From Teratosphaeria epicoccoides (lineage: Eukaryota; Ascomycota; Dothideomycetes; Mycosphaerellales; Teratosphaeriaceae), in contig JADDMT010000020.1 in NCBI GenBank assembly GCA_021401465.1, forward strand, positions 248,001 through 312,000: DNA of 64,000 nucleotides, in the 5' to 3' direction. The notes below the pieces were generated by a model. That model had not been told where the DNA came from. It did not search any database and was given only the letters and a program-made list of their open reading frames with translations. The position numbers and the translations under genes were made by a program. Positions within the stretch are counted from its first letter, which is position 1; every line of letters begins with the position of its first letter. Below, one piece after another: positions 21,515 through 33,640 of this stretch.

Positions 21515-23713
21515 AGGGCTACATTCTTATTAATTAACTCTAGTTCTCGCTCTTGTAACCGCTAAATAAGTCTCGAGACTTCTTGAAAGGGTTCTTTAGA
21601 CATTACATGCTTACTACATGTAAGCTAGTTAACTACCGCATAGATTAAGCTAGACATGTTTACTATAACTGCTAGATAGGAGGATTTATCACTAGTAGAG
21701 GCTATAAGGCCCTATTAGGCCTGTAGTTGACCTATAAGAGGAGCTAATAACAGGTGGCTACCCTAAACTACAAGCTTTGTCTGCAGCCTAGGGAGGAGCT
21801 GTTAATTACCCTGCTCCCTAGTATTGTAGTCCGGTCATCGCAAAGGACTGTTAGCTAGGTTCGTCTTCCTAGAACGATGCTAGATAATGAAGTCAAAGCT
21901 AGCGAGGAAAGTTGCCTACCTTGCTTGCCGACTACTTAGCTACTTTACGCCCATGAAGCCGCGAAGGTTAATATAATTAGTAAGTACCCTAATAGTGTAC
22001 GCTACGCCTTCGAGGTAGTGTTAGTACTCCTTAAAGCCGTCGATAATAGCTAAAAGCTCTTAGTCGTAAGTATCAAAATTAAGCTTAGTACCCTACATCT
22101 TCTGTAACTAGAAGGCAATTAGGTACTATTACGTACTACCTTTGTGTAACTAGAGCTGCGATATAATTGCGGCTATTGCGAATTTTGAAGCATTAGTCTC
22201 TATTCAGATCTTCGTAGTAGGGTTAAAGTACTAAAGTATAGGTATAGTTTAAAAAGCTACTTTAAGTTTAGAGAAAGCCTTACTCTAAGCCTCCTCCTAA
22301 GGTACTATCCCTAGCTTTCTACCCTAAATTACGCCCTTTGCGAGAGCTGTAAAGGGAGCTACGATCTTCGGATAGGACCGTATAAATCTATAGTAGAAGT
22401 TAGTAAATCCTAGAAACACCTACACTTCTTAGAGAGTAGTTAGCTATAGCTACTCTGTGATTACAGACACCCTTTAGCTATCTATGATGACTCCTTCTGT
22501 TAAGACGATGTATCTAAGGAACTTAATCCTGTCTATAAGGAAGGAGTACTTCTTTAGGTTTACATACAGAGCAAACTTGCGGAGTTACTTAAGTACTATC
22601 TTTAGATGCCAAATATGCTCTTCCTTTAAGTTAGAGTAGACTAGTATGTCGTCTAAATATACTACGTAGCAGGTATTAACGAGGCCGGCTAGGGCCTAAT
22701 TAATATACGCCTAGAAAGTTACTAGTACATTAGTTAATCTAAATAGCATTACTATATACTCTAAGTGTCTATACTACGTTCGGAATGTAGTCTTCTACTC
22801 GTTACCCTTTCGGATAGGTATCTAGTAGTAGGCATCCTTCAAGTCGATAGACAAGAAGATAGTAGCGCGACTAAGGCAGTCAAGGGTCTTGCTAATAAGT
22901 AGTAGGGGGCAGCGGTTCTTCTAGGTTACTACGTTAAGGCCCCTATAATTAACGTATAGGCAGAGCGTATTGTCCTTTTTTAGGACGAACATTACTAATA
23001 CTCTAGCCTTGCTGTTACTTTGTCAGATCTACGCGTTCTTTTGCGCCTTGTAGAGATAGTCTCGAAGTGCTTAGAGCTAGGATTCCGACATAGGATACAG
23101 AGGTTAATGCAGAGGATTATAACCCTCCTTGAGGTTAATTACGTGCTTCGCGTCTAGGGCCTAGGCATAGGCCGTAGCCTCTACGTCGAAAATATCGGCG
23201 TATTCCTCTAACTTAGGCAGAAGGGTAACGTCTTCCTTAGCGTTCTATATGCGGACCGCATATACACATTAGGCCTTCTTTATGTCCTTGTAGAAGGTAT
23301 ATGCGTCATGCATCCTTACTATAGGAACTTTGCCTATAGAGCTATAGAACTAATTATTAGTAGCTCTATTAACAACGACCCCCTACTTGTAGCGCTAAGG
23401 GCGACCTAGTAGGAGCTCCTTATTAGGAACGTCTTTAGCGTAGAAGACTTCGTTAGTCTCGCGCTCTTCTCCTAAAGAGTCCGCGAGTTAGAGGCGTATA
23501 TTATACGCGCCTTAAGCTACTACGCCTTCGCCCTAAAAGGACTTCATAGTAGGTAGTCAGGCTCCTAGAATTAGCTTCAAACTAAGCCGAATAATTACCT
23601 ACTACGGTATCACGTTAACTTCCGCGAGGTCGTCTAACATGTAGTCTACTAGCTTAAACAAGCTATTAACTTAGACCGCACTAGATAGGCGCTAGGCAGG
23701 CTACGAGTCTACA
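21515..23713 (-). pseudogene. A4 pol continued: integrase start, RNase H, reverse transcriptase, protease
   Basis: After the CCTAG duplication the minus strand continues A4 in reverse. It holds the N-terminal edge of integrase, RNase H (around 22130-22210), reverse transcriptase with the YLDD region around 22640-22670, and the protease region near 23620-23680 with the same Asp-Asp-Leu-Ala motif as in A1. Stops are frequent. At 23713 it is cut by A2. The 5' part and 5' LTR of A4 are not found on the far side, because A2 itself is truncated at 31567. Confidence 0.75.
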
Positions 23714-24073
23714 TGATACGGTTAATACTAGGGGGTCATTAGAGCCGCATAGGTTCTAATGCCTGCCCTTAGCATGTAGTAACCCTACTACACATAGTAA
23801 GGGGGTCCTTCGTATATACGTTAGCTTGTATGCTGTCTAAGTAGGATTAATAGTTAACGTAGGATGCCCCTACGTCGCTAACCCTACGATACCCCTACAG
23901 GGATAGGCTCAGACATGCTTTCCCTAATTAAGGGGCGTCAGGGGTTATAAGTACCTCTAGCGCTACCTCTGTAATAAGCAGAAAGTAGTGCTATCTTGTA
24001 CCTATTAAAAGGTCGGATTACTCTGTTACACTACGAGGTATTTTCATATTATATAGCATATATATCTATATTA
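23714..24073 (+). repeat. 5' LTR of A2
   Basis: It is 360 bp, TGATACGGTTA to ATATCTATATTA, matching the other family-A LTRs. Confidence 0.88.
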
Positions 24074-24122
24074 GTTCTGCTTTCTCCCCCCTGCTTTACA
24101 GTCTAGTAGAGAATACTACGAT

Positions 24123-27100
24123 ATGTCTAGAGTACTACGAACTTGTAACTAACGCGTAGCGAGTGCTATCCTAAGCGCCTATAATAGCGAAGCTAGCCTA
24201 AGTAACTAGCCTGTAGAAGCACCCCCTGCAAGCGACACTATATTAAGCGACGGTTCTACTAGAGGCTAATTACGTAGCGGACAAGGTAATAGACCCCCTA
24301 CATAGGGACTATAGCTAACCCTAACTATTAACCTAGCCCTTATAGCTATAATTGTCGATTAGGTTACGAACTGCCTTGCAAACTAGAGCTAGAGCCGTAC
24401 CCCTTCTAGTAGCGACAACAGCAAGGACGACGAAGACGTTACTATAAGTAGTACTAATAAACTAGCAGACAAAGAAATCTAGCAGGATTTCACGCTAGGG
24501 ACCTACAAAGGTAACTCCCTAGTAGGCGCAGACTCTCCGCGTGTGCCTGTAAATCTAGTGCCTAAATTCAGGGCTATAGTAGGCTAACTAGGAGGCAGTC
24601 GTAACGCATGTAACCTAAAGCCGTTTAAGGGAGATACCTTAAAGGAGGCTCGAACTTTCTTGCAGGCATGTAAGGTAGTTTTCGTGCTTAACTTACGCGG
24701 ATATTCTACAGAGGGCAAACGAGTTGCCTTTAGTGTAATGTAGCTCGAGGAGGATAAGGAACCTCGTAATAATTAGCATGAGTAGTATGACCTTATGCGG
24801 GTCTATAACAGAACGTATACATAGGCGGACTTTCGCTATTTCTATGTCGACTAGGTCGAGGATCTAGGGAACTATGCCCTTACTATGTCTGTCGAGTATA
24901 AGAAGGCTAAGTAGAGGAAGGGACAAATAACCTCTAGCTTTGCTACCTACCTTACTACACTCGAGAGACAGATGCTACCCTATATTAAGACGTAACGTGT
25001 ATGGCACCTACTCGTCAAACTTGATGACAATCTTCAGAACATAATCATGACTTTTCATGAACTTCCGACAACTTAGCAAGACCTCGTGTCCCTTATGACA
25101 TGTATAGAGATTACCTTAAAGCGAAATGGGAAATCGGGCGGCAAGGATAATAAGCGTCTAAGCCCTAAGGACCTACTAAAGGGCCGCTATTATAAGCGCC
25201 CTAAGGGTTACGCCTAACGCGGTAGTTCATTCTAGAGGAGTAAGCCCTCTAAGCCTAAAGATAGTAGCGAGAAGCCTCTAAGCAGCTACTACATCTGTAG
25301 AGCGAGGGACTACTAGGTAGCTTACTACCCTAAACGAAGTAATAGGAAGAAGGTAAGTAAGGTGTCCGAAACCTCCCTAGAGGGGAGGCGAAAGAAGGAC
25401 AAGCCTAAGACAACCGAATAGCTACTATAGGTATCTAAGCTGTCTGTTGCTAATAGTGTAGACTCGTAGCCTGCCTAGCGCCTATCTAGTACGGTCTAAG
25501 TTAATAGCTCGCTTAAGCTAGTAGACTATATGTTAGACGACCTTGCGGAGGTTTACGTGATACCCTAGTAGGTAATCATACAGCTTAGTTTAAAGCCGAT
25601 CCTAGGAGCCCTGCTACCTACTATGAAGTCCTTTTAAGGCGAAGGCGTAGCGGCTTAAGGCGCGTACAACGTGCGCCTCTAACTCGCGGACTCCTTAGGA
25701 GAAGTGCGCAAGACTAACGAAGTCTTCTACGCTAAAGACGTTCCTAATAAGGAGCTCCTACTTGGCCGCCCTTAGCGCTACAAGCAGGGAGTCGTTGTTA
25801 ATAGAGCTACTAACAATTAGTTCTATAGCTCTATAGGCGAAGTTCCTATAATAAGGATACGTGACGCACACGGCTTCTACAAGGACATGAAGAAGGTCTA
25901 ATACGTATATACGGTCTACATATAGAACGTTAAGGAAGACGTTACCCTTCCGCCTAAGTTAGAGGAATACGCTAATATTTTCGACGTAGAGGCTACGGCC
26001 TATGCCTAGGCCCTAGACGTAGAACATACGATTAACCTTAAGGAGGGTTATAATCCTCTACATCGACCTCTGTACCCTATGTTAGAATCGTAGCTTAAAA
26101 CACTTCGAGACTACCTCTACAAGGCGCAAAGAAACGCGTGGATCTGACAAAGCGACAGCGAGGCTAGAGTGTTAGTTATGTTCGTCCTAAAGAAGGATAA
26201 CACGCTCCGCCTATATGTTAACTATAGGAGCCTTAACGTAGTAACTTAGAAGAACTGCTACCCCCTACTACTTATTAGCGAGACGCTTTACTACCTTAGT
26301 CACGCTGCTATCTTCTTGTCTATCGACTTAAAGGACGCCTACTACTAGATACTAATCTAAAAGGGCGACGATTAGAAGACTACGTTCTAAATGTAGTATA
26401 GACACTTTAAGTATATAGTGATGCTATTTAGCTTAACTAACGTACTAGCGACGTTCTAAGCGTATATTAACTAGGCCCTAGCCGGCCTTATTAACACCTG
26501 CTACGTAGTATATTTAGACGATATACTAGTCTACTCTAACTTAAAGGAGGAGCATATTAAGCATCTAAGGATAGTACTCGAATAGCTCTATAAGTTCGCT
26601 CTGTATGTAAACCTAAAGAAGTACTTATTCCTAACAGATAGGATTAAGTTTCTAGGATACATCGTCTCTATAGAAGGAGTTATCATAGATGACTAAAGGG
26701 TTTCTGTAATCGCGGAGTAGCTGCGGCTAACTACCCTCTAAGAAGTATAGGTGTTCCTAGGATTTACTAACTTCTATCGCAGATTCATATGATCCTACTT
26801 AAAGATTATGGCTCCCCTCACGGCCCTCGCAAAGGGCGCGATTCGAGGAAAAAAGCTAGGGATAGTGCCTTAGGAGGAGGCTTAGAGCAAAGCTTTCTCT
26901 AAACTTAAAGCAGCTTTTTAAACAACGCCTATAGTTTAGTACTTTAACCTTGCTACAAAGATCTGAATAGAGACCGATGCTTTAAAATTCGCAATAGCCG
27001 CAATTATATCGTAGCTCTAGTTACACGAAGGTAGTGCATAATAGTACCTAATTACCTTCTAGTCATAGAAGATGCAGGGTACTAAGCTTAACTACAAAAC

Positions 27101-29087
27101 TTATGACTAAGAGCTTTTAGCTATTATTAACAGCTTTAAGGAGTACTAACACTACCTCGAAGGCGTAGCGTACCCTATTAAGGTGCTTACTAACTATAAC
27201 AACCTTCGCGGGTTCATAGGCGTGAAGTAGCTAAGTAGTTAGCAAGCAAGGTAGGCGACTTTCCTCGCTAGCTTTGACTTCGTTATCTAGCATCGTTCTA
27301 GAAAGACGAATCTAGCCGATAGTCCTTCGCGACAACTAGACTACGACACTAGGGAGTAGGGTAACTAATAGCTTCTCCTTACGCTACAAATAAAGCTTGT
27401 AGACTAGGGTAGCGGCCTGTTATTAGCTCCTCTTGTAGGTTGACTACAGGTCTAATAGGGCCTTATAGCCTCCGCTAGTAACGAACCCTCCTATCTAGCG
27501 GTTATAGCGACTATGTCTAGCTAGATCTATACAGTAGTTAACTAGCTTACATGTAGTAAGCATATAATGTCTAAAGAACCCTTTAAAGAGGTCTCGAGAC
27601 TTATTTAGCGGTTATAAGAGCGAGAACTAGAGTCAATTAATGAGGGTGTAGCCCTCTAGGATACCGTAGGCAGTCTAAAGTACTAGACCAAGTTAGGCAA
27701 CTTGTAGTACTTTAATAATAGGCTCTACATACCTACTAACTACGTACTCTGTTCGCAGCTCCTCTGTATTTATCATGACAATAAACTTGCGGGCCATTTT
27801 GGCGTAGAGAAGATGAACGCGCTTCTCGGACGCAAATACTAGTAGCTAACGCTAGAACAGGATGTCTCTAACTATGTCAAATCCTACTAGACGTGCTAGA
27901 TTAGCAAATCTCGGCGCTATTGCCCCTATAGTAATACTTAGGCGCTCCTACTACTAGAGAGACTATAGTAAGACTAAACTATTAATTTTATTACTAATTT
28001 GCTACTAGCAAAGTAGAGAGGCAATGTAGTTAATACTGTCCTTATAGTAGTCGACTAATACTCGAAGATGAATGTCTTTATCCTATATACGAAAAAGTGT
28101 ATAAGTAGCAAGCTTACGCGACTACTTCATGACGAAGTTATATAGCGCTTTAGTGTCCCCTAAAGCATCCTATTAGATCGAGGTTCTGTCTTTACTAGTA
28201 AATACTAGCAAGAATTTGTGTTTAAGGCGCGTGTTAAGTACCGCCTAAGTATAGCATTCTATCTACAGACTAATAGTTAGACTAAACGTATAAACTAGAC
28301 TCTTAAGTAGTACCTTTAGTACTACTACGCTAAGAACTAGGATGCCTAGGCTAACGTAATTCATATGGCGGCATTTGTAGTTAATAATAGCATGCATGCT
28401 ACTATGCGCATGTCGCTATTTCAGATTCTTTATAGCTTTGATCTAGAAATACACCTAGAACTACCTTAGGACGAGTCTTCTAAGGAGAGGGTGCTAGCTA
28501 CCGCGGAATTAGCGTAGCGTATGTACGAGGTACATTTAGTGCTAATAGAACACTAGAAAAAGGCCTTAGCATCCTAGATTAAACATAATAACACCTATGC
28601 TAAACTAATGTAGTACGTAGTTAGTATGAAGGTATTACTATTAACGAAGAATCTTAAGCTGAAACTTCTAAGTAAGAAGATAACGCTAAGGTTCGTCAGA
28701 CCCTTCCGGATATGCGACGCGATAGGCTTGTAGGCATACTAGCTATCGTTACTATTGTCATATTATGTGCATAACATCTTCTACGTATCTCTACCTAAAC
28801 TATAGGTATAGCGCGAGGGCAAAGAGCCTGTAGACCCGATGCTAGTAGCAGAAGAGAACGAAGAGTAGGAAGTCGAGGGTATTAAGGATAGTATGCGGCG
28901 TAAAGGCGCAACGTACTATCTAGTAAAGTAGAAAGGATACCGATCTAAGTACACATAATAGGTTCTAGCTAAAGACTACAAGAACGCTCTAGAAGCTATT
29001 TGTGAATTCGAAGAGTAGAGGAGGCATAAGTAGGGCTTAAGAAGGTTAATCCATAGAAGGATAAGAGTTTTATAGCAGAATTCTTAA
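24123..29087 (+). pseudogene. A2 gag-pol
   Basis: The single gag-pol frame starts at ATG 24123. Gag is recognisable near 24620-25200, with the decayed zinc knuckle near 25290-25340. VVYLDDILVY lies at about 26506-26535, and TDALKFAIAAII marks the RNase H start near 26970, showing the intact target into which the Harbinger element jumped in A1. Integrase follows (about 27740-28800), then the chromodomain near 28860-29010. TAA at 29085-29087 is a possible end. Stops are dense throughout, and none of the enzymes could be made. Confidence 0.8.
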
Positions 29088-29302
29088 CACATGTATGTAG
29101 CGCATAACACGCGAAGTAATAACAAGAAGCAAACGCCCTACTTATATATTATTGATGCCTAAAAGCACACCTAGAATAAACCTAAGGAGAACAAGAGACA
29201 TGCTTAGATTAGCTTTGTAGCTAATGCTTAGCGACTACTAGTTAAGGGCTTCCTGACTAAACCTAAAGCAGAAGAGTCTTTCTTGTTATAGTCTGCTAGG
29301 GA

Positions 29303-30715
29303 CTACCTACCTACATAGGGTCTACTAAACACCCTGAAGCGACTAGGAGTAACAGGAGTAGCGACGCCATAAATAGAGGCTAGCATCTTCTTCTTTAGTA
29401 GGTTACAAGGGAGCTTGTCTTTAGAGCCTATAGTAGCTAGAGAGCTAGCGACATCCCTACTACGCCTAGTTGCGACAACTACCTTATCCTTAGCATTAGA
29501 AGGCAAAGAGACTTAGGCGTACTTGCAGCTGTCACGCTCGGCCCTTAAGATCATCTTGCGCTTCTTAACACGAGTGTCGACTACATCATCAGACTTAGTG
29601 TCTCCCTTAGGCGCAACTAGTATAGTAACACTATACTACGAAGGGATCACGTTAGGACCGAAGGTATCCTAGATGTTGTTATCCTCCTTATCCTTAAAGA
29701 TCTAGCCTAGAGGCTTGTACCTTAGTATCTTAGCAGACGTAGTGTAGATCGCAAGCAGGGAAGGTTCGGCTTCCTTGTCGCTAACCTTAATTTTAGCCCT
29801 AGCCTTCTTCTTCTTCTTAGACAGTAGCGTCGAGGCGGCGTAGGCAGCGGCGCTACAATGTGTTAGCTATACGCACGCGACAGGATTCGAGTAAGTAACT
29901 TATGGCTTAGTCCTTAGGACTAGCTTAAAGGCAGGCTGCCTCTTAGTATAGCGCTAGGGCGTAGCCTTAGTAGCAGGAACGGTAAATTGCTTGATAACCT
30001 TCTTGCGGATTATCTACGTCTTAAATTCATCGTTAATAGAGGCAAGGGCCCCGAGTTACTAACGCTAACAGCTAGTCGGATATTTGTCGACGCTAACGTT
30101 AGCCTAGCGGAGAAGGTTAGCATTTATACTTAGAGGGTACCTATACTATATGCGTACTATAGTAAAGGTCTTGACCCTAATAGTTAGTACCTTCAAGATC
30201 TTCTAGACTAAGTCTACAATTAGACCTAGACAAATGTTTTCGCCTGTTAGCAGAGAGTTGAAGTAAACACTACTATGAGAATAGTTAGCAGTTGTAGTAA
30301 AGCACGAGAGGGCGCTAAGCAGGTAGGCAAGTACCTCGCGGTACTTAGCCTATAGCCTGTTTATAGTTAGAGGACCTTTAGTAACCCCCTTGTTACATGT
30401 ACTCTAGAAGTCATTAATGTTATAGCAGAGCTAGTTATACTTACTATATACCTCTTTAGGGAGGTCTTAGCATTTTTAATGCTTGCTATTATAGTTCACA
30501 TAATTGTAGTAGACACTACCCTTATTAAATCTGCTGACATAGATCTTAGCTACGCTTCGGTTAGTATAAGCTATACTTACCTCGCGGGTAGGGGACGCCT
30601 TACTAACACGCAGAGGAGAGATGTGTGTAGCTTAGCTACTAAGGTTGTTAAGGCATTGTTAACATAAGTGACAATTATAGGTAGAGTAAGTAGTGTCGAA
30701 CTTAGTCTATAGCAT
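29303..30715 (-). pseudogene. Antisense gene of family A, A2 copy (471 codons)
   Basis: The minus strand is one frame of 1,413 nt from ATG 30715 to the stop at 29303-29305. It has the same length as the A3 copy, three nt shorter than A4. The Cys-rich N-terminus, helical middle and basic C-terminal third are as in A4. The conserved plus-strand frame at 30479-30667 is its complement. Confidence 0.65.
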
Positions 30716-30879
30716 ATAAGCTATTATTACTAAGATAAGTTAATTGATCTTAATTAATTGATTAAAGAAGAAGAAGCTCTAGTTTATACCCGCAGATATA
30801 GCGAGGCGCAGGCTAAGCGAAATAGAAGTAGAGGTTAATGTTAGTGTTTTAGAACAGGAAGTTTAGGAAAGTAACAAGG

Positions 30880-30887
30880 TTTTTATA
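30880..30887 (-). promoter_or_regulatory. TATA-like box of antisense gene (A2)
   Basis: TATAAAAA on the minus strand lies 165 bp upstream of ATG 30715, the conserved position. Confidence 0.5.
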
Positions 30888-31523
30888 CCCTCTAATAGCC
30901 CCCCTGTTACCTACTACAAACATTAAGCTAGTAACTCGAACTACATGCGCAGAGTACCTGCCTTTAGTTAACTTACAAGGGGACTAAATAATGCAAGAAC
31001 AGATAACGCGGCTATTATGTATATATACTAACTATAATCATGCTAGTCTACTAGCATGAAAATGTAATAAGACTTGCGCTAGAAGTACGCTCCTGCTATT
31101 TCGAGTAGTACGCGTAGAGTATCTATGCCTATTCCTACTACCCCTAAGGTTCTATGACATGTTCTTTATAGTCATGACTAAATAGGGACAGCTAAGCTAC
31201 TTAGTAAGGCTAACATACATGCTTGCCCTACTATTTTAAAGATTAACTAAAGTACATACTTATAGTTTCCTAATATCTTGATCTACATGTAAAGCAAAGG
31301 TATTATGAAGTTACCTAACATGTAACAGATTAAAACCTACCTAAGTTAGTAGCCTCTACCCTATACTTACTATAAAGGTATTAAGGTATATGTATAACAT
31401 ATGTTATGTAGGCTATCTACCTATTTACTCTTGTGTAGTATAAGTGTGCTATATCCTATACCCTATATATTCTATGTGTATTACTTAGTAAGGCTAGGGA
31501 CATCCTTATAGGAGGAGGGGTAG

Positions 31524-31567
31524 TAATACAGTTAATACTAGGGGGCTATTAGAGCCGCATAGGTTCT
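31524..31567 (+). repeat. Remnant of the A2 3' LTR
   Basis: Only the first 44 bp of a family-A LTR are present (TAATACAGTTA to AGGTTCT). The next base begins unrelated sequence, so this is a rearrangement or deletion breakpoint. Confidence 0.8.
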
Positions 31568-33625
31568 GCAAGGAGTGAATTGTATCTAGGACCGTGATCA
31601 TGGATACGGTAGGCATACATGCAAGACTGTTGCCAGGTTAAGAGCAATGCCGGGGAGGCTCGGTATCCTGCCGCCAAGCTCCGGCGTTGACATGGGCAGT
31701 AACGGGACTGGCCGACATGCTAGCGATTGCATCATCATAGCTTGGTCGACTATTATGAGCTGCTGCATAGAAGCCTGTTATAAGGGATAGTCCGTGGCTA
31801 GATTTGCACCATTGATACAGACTACTGTTCTGACTACAGCCAGGCTAGTCCGCGTCACCCTCGAAAGCATCCGCATCGTCGTAAAAGCAACCGCGCTCGC
31901 TGATCGCTTCCTTGGCGACAGGCCGCAACCTCCCTGACAGCTTGTGCGACGGCCGTGAAAAGTCATACTTCACCTAATCTCCTCCGCGTCCTTCTTGGAG
32001 ACGCTCTTGATCCCGACTAAATCGACCCACGTAGCATTTGTAAATCAATTTCTTGACTGTCTCGGTAGTGGAAATTGTGATGACGTTAGAAGCCCTCGTG
32101 TACCTGGCGCTAGGAAGGACGAAGATGAGAAATACTACCAATCCGCAGACGAAGGCCGGAACGAGGTCGAAAACGAGGATGAGGCGAATCTTCACCGAGA
32201 CGACGAGGCCATTGTTGATCCCCTTGCCTGGGGCTTGAGGTTGCACCCTAGGTCTTAGTGTACGTTCTTCATTATTCCTCGTGCAGTCGAGCTGATGACC
32301 ATCCCTCAAGAACGACAGTGAATACGCCTGCAGCGGTAGAGTGTCTGGCCTGGTATATCTCCCCAGCTGGCGCAAGATGGTAAGCCAAAGTACCCTCAGC
32401 CGTCTTTCACTGGGTCGCTAACACCCCACCTGACGTCCTCGGCCGTCCAGCATCAGCACCCACCAGCCCTTGGACTCTCACCGGGAAGTCCGTACTCGAC
32501 AGCTTCTGGCTCGTCGCAACTAGGCTCATGTCCGTCAGCGCGTCCAGAGCTGGTCACAGGCGACGAGGCGGTGAGTGATGTCTTCAACTACTTCTTGGGG
32601 AGTTTGGGGAAGATGTGGAGATCAGGGAAGGATTGCGATGTCTGCAGGCCTCCCGACAGCTTGCTCGCGTCAACGCGGTCCCCCGCAAGGAATTCCTGCC
32701 GGATGGCCGGCTCCACGCCAAATTGACAACCGCCTATACCCATGGAAACACGCACAACCGACTTAGCGTACGGCTTCACCAAATTACAAGACTATCGCCG
32801 CTTGCTAGGCTTGCGAAGCCTGTGCTCTATCTAGTCATCGAAATGGTCCATGATATGCTGCAAAGCGGTGCGGAGGCACTTCCGCTGCTAGGAATGGTCA
32901 TTATTTGCGCTGTAATCGAAGCCGACAAGAAGCTGACCACGCACGCAGAGCACAGGGAGGTTCGCCCTCACAGCTGTGATGGACACGCTCAGCATTGAAG
33001 CGCAAGGATCCTTGAGGCATCTGACGATTTGGCCTGCTGCCTCATTCACTGCTCCTGGCAAACAGGTCTGTCGCATCGCTATCGCTGTTAAGTCGGGGCG
33101 TTGACGCAGCCCCTGGAGGAGATTCTCTACAAGGAGTGTGCGGTAGGCGAGAGCATCCTCGTGATGGCGCTCTCTTCTCTTGCGTGTAGTCGAGATCTTT
33201 CCCGGCGGCAGCTCCGTCGTAGTCCTGCTAGAGAGCCGTAACCGGAACATTGCCGACGACTTTGATAGCGACAGGGTGTGGACATACATATCCATAACGC
33301 TATGCGGGAATCTAGCAGGTAACCGGAGCGTGTGGAAGAACGCGGGCTCGCTGGTCTGGTGTCTTGGACGTGCTCGGCTCCGCGTACGCATGCCGCTATA
33401 CATCCGCAATTCTGCACTTGCTGCCTAGCGAGTTTGGGCTCCCATCCAGGGGCAGAATTGCGGACCTACTGAGGCGCGCGGTCACGATTGTGGCATGCTT
33501 TGAGTCGAGAGCTGCGACGAGACAATGGTCACGATGATGTTGTTCGAGGAAATGACCACGTACCCAGGCGGCCAGATACACGACAGTTTAATGCGCAAGC
33601 CAAGTTTTACAGCACGATAGCGAAC
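31568..33625. other. Non-RIPed island without a confident gene
   Basis: CpA, TpG, CCA and TGG are ordinary here, unlike on both sides, so this is probably single-copy DNA. Several frames overlap on both strands: minus 31974-32375 (133 codons, with a hydrophobic run near the middle), plus 31995-32258 (acidic), plus 32615-32998 (127 codons) and minus 32888-33409 (173 codons). I recognise no family and see no start or splice pattern that decides between strands. A decayed gene or intergenic sequence is possible. Confidence 0.4.
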
Positions 33626-33640
33626 GATACGTACTAGACG

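Larger units (their letters stand above)
23714..31567 (+). mobile_element. Gypsy chromovirus A2, 3' LTR truncated
   Basis: It has a full 5' LTR, gag-pol, antisense gene and 3' internal region in the same order and spacing as A1, without the Harbinger insertion. Only the first 44 bp of its 3' LTR remain, and the sequence changes at 31567/31568 to unrelated, non-RIPed DNA. It was inserted into A4; the target duplication cannot be checked because one flank is lost. Confidence 0.82.

Noticed and set aside
31974..33409. Overlapping frames of 127-173 codons on both strands proposed as host genes
   Set aside because: In DNA of ordinary composition such frames occur by chance; strands compete, and no motif, signal or intron pattern supports one of them.
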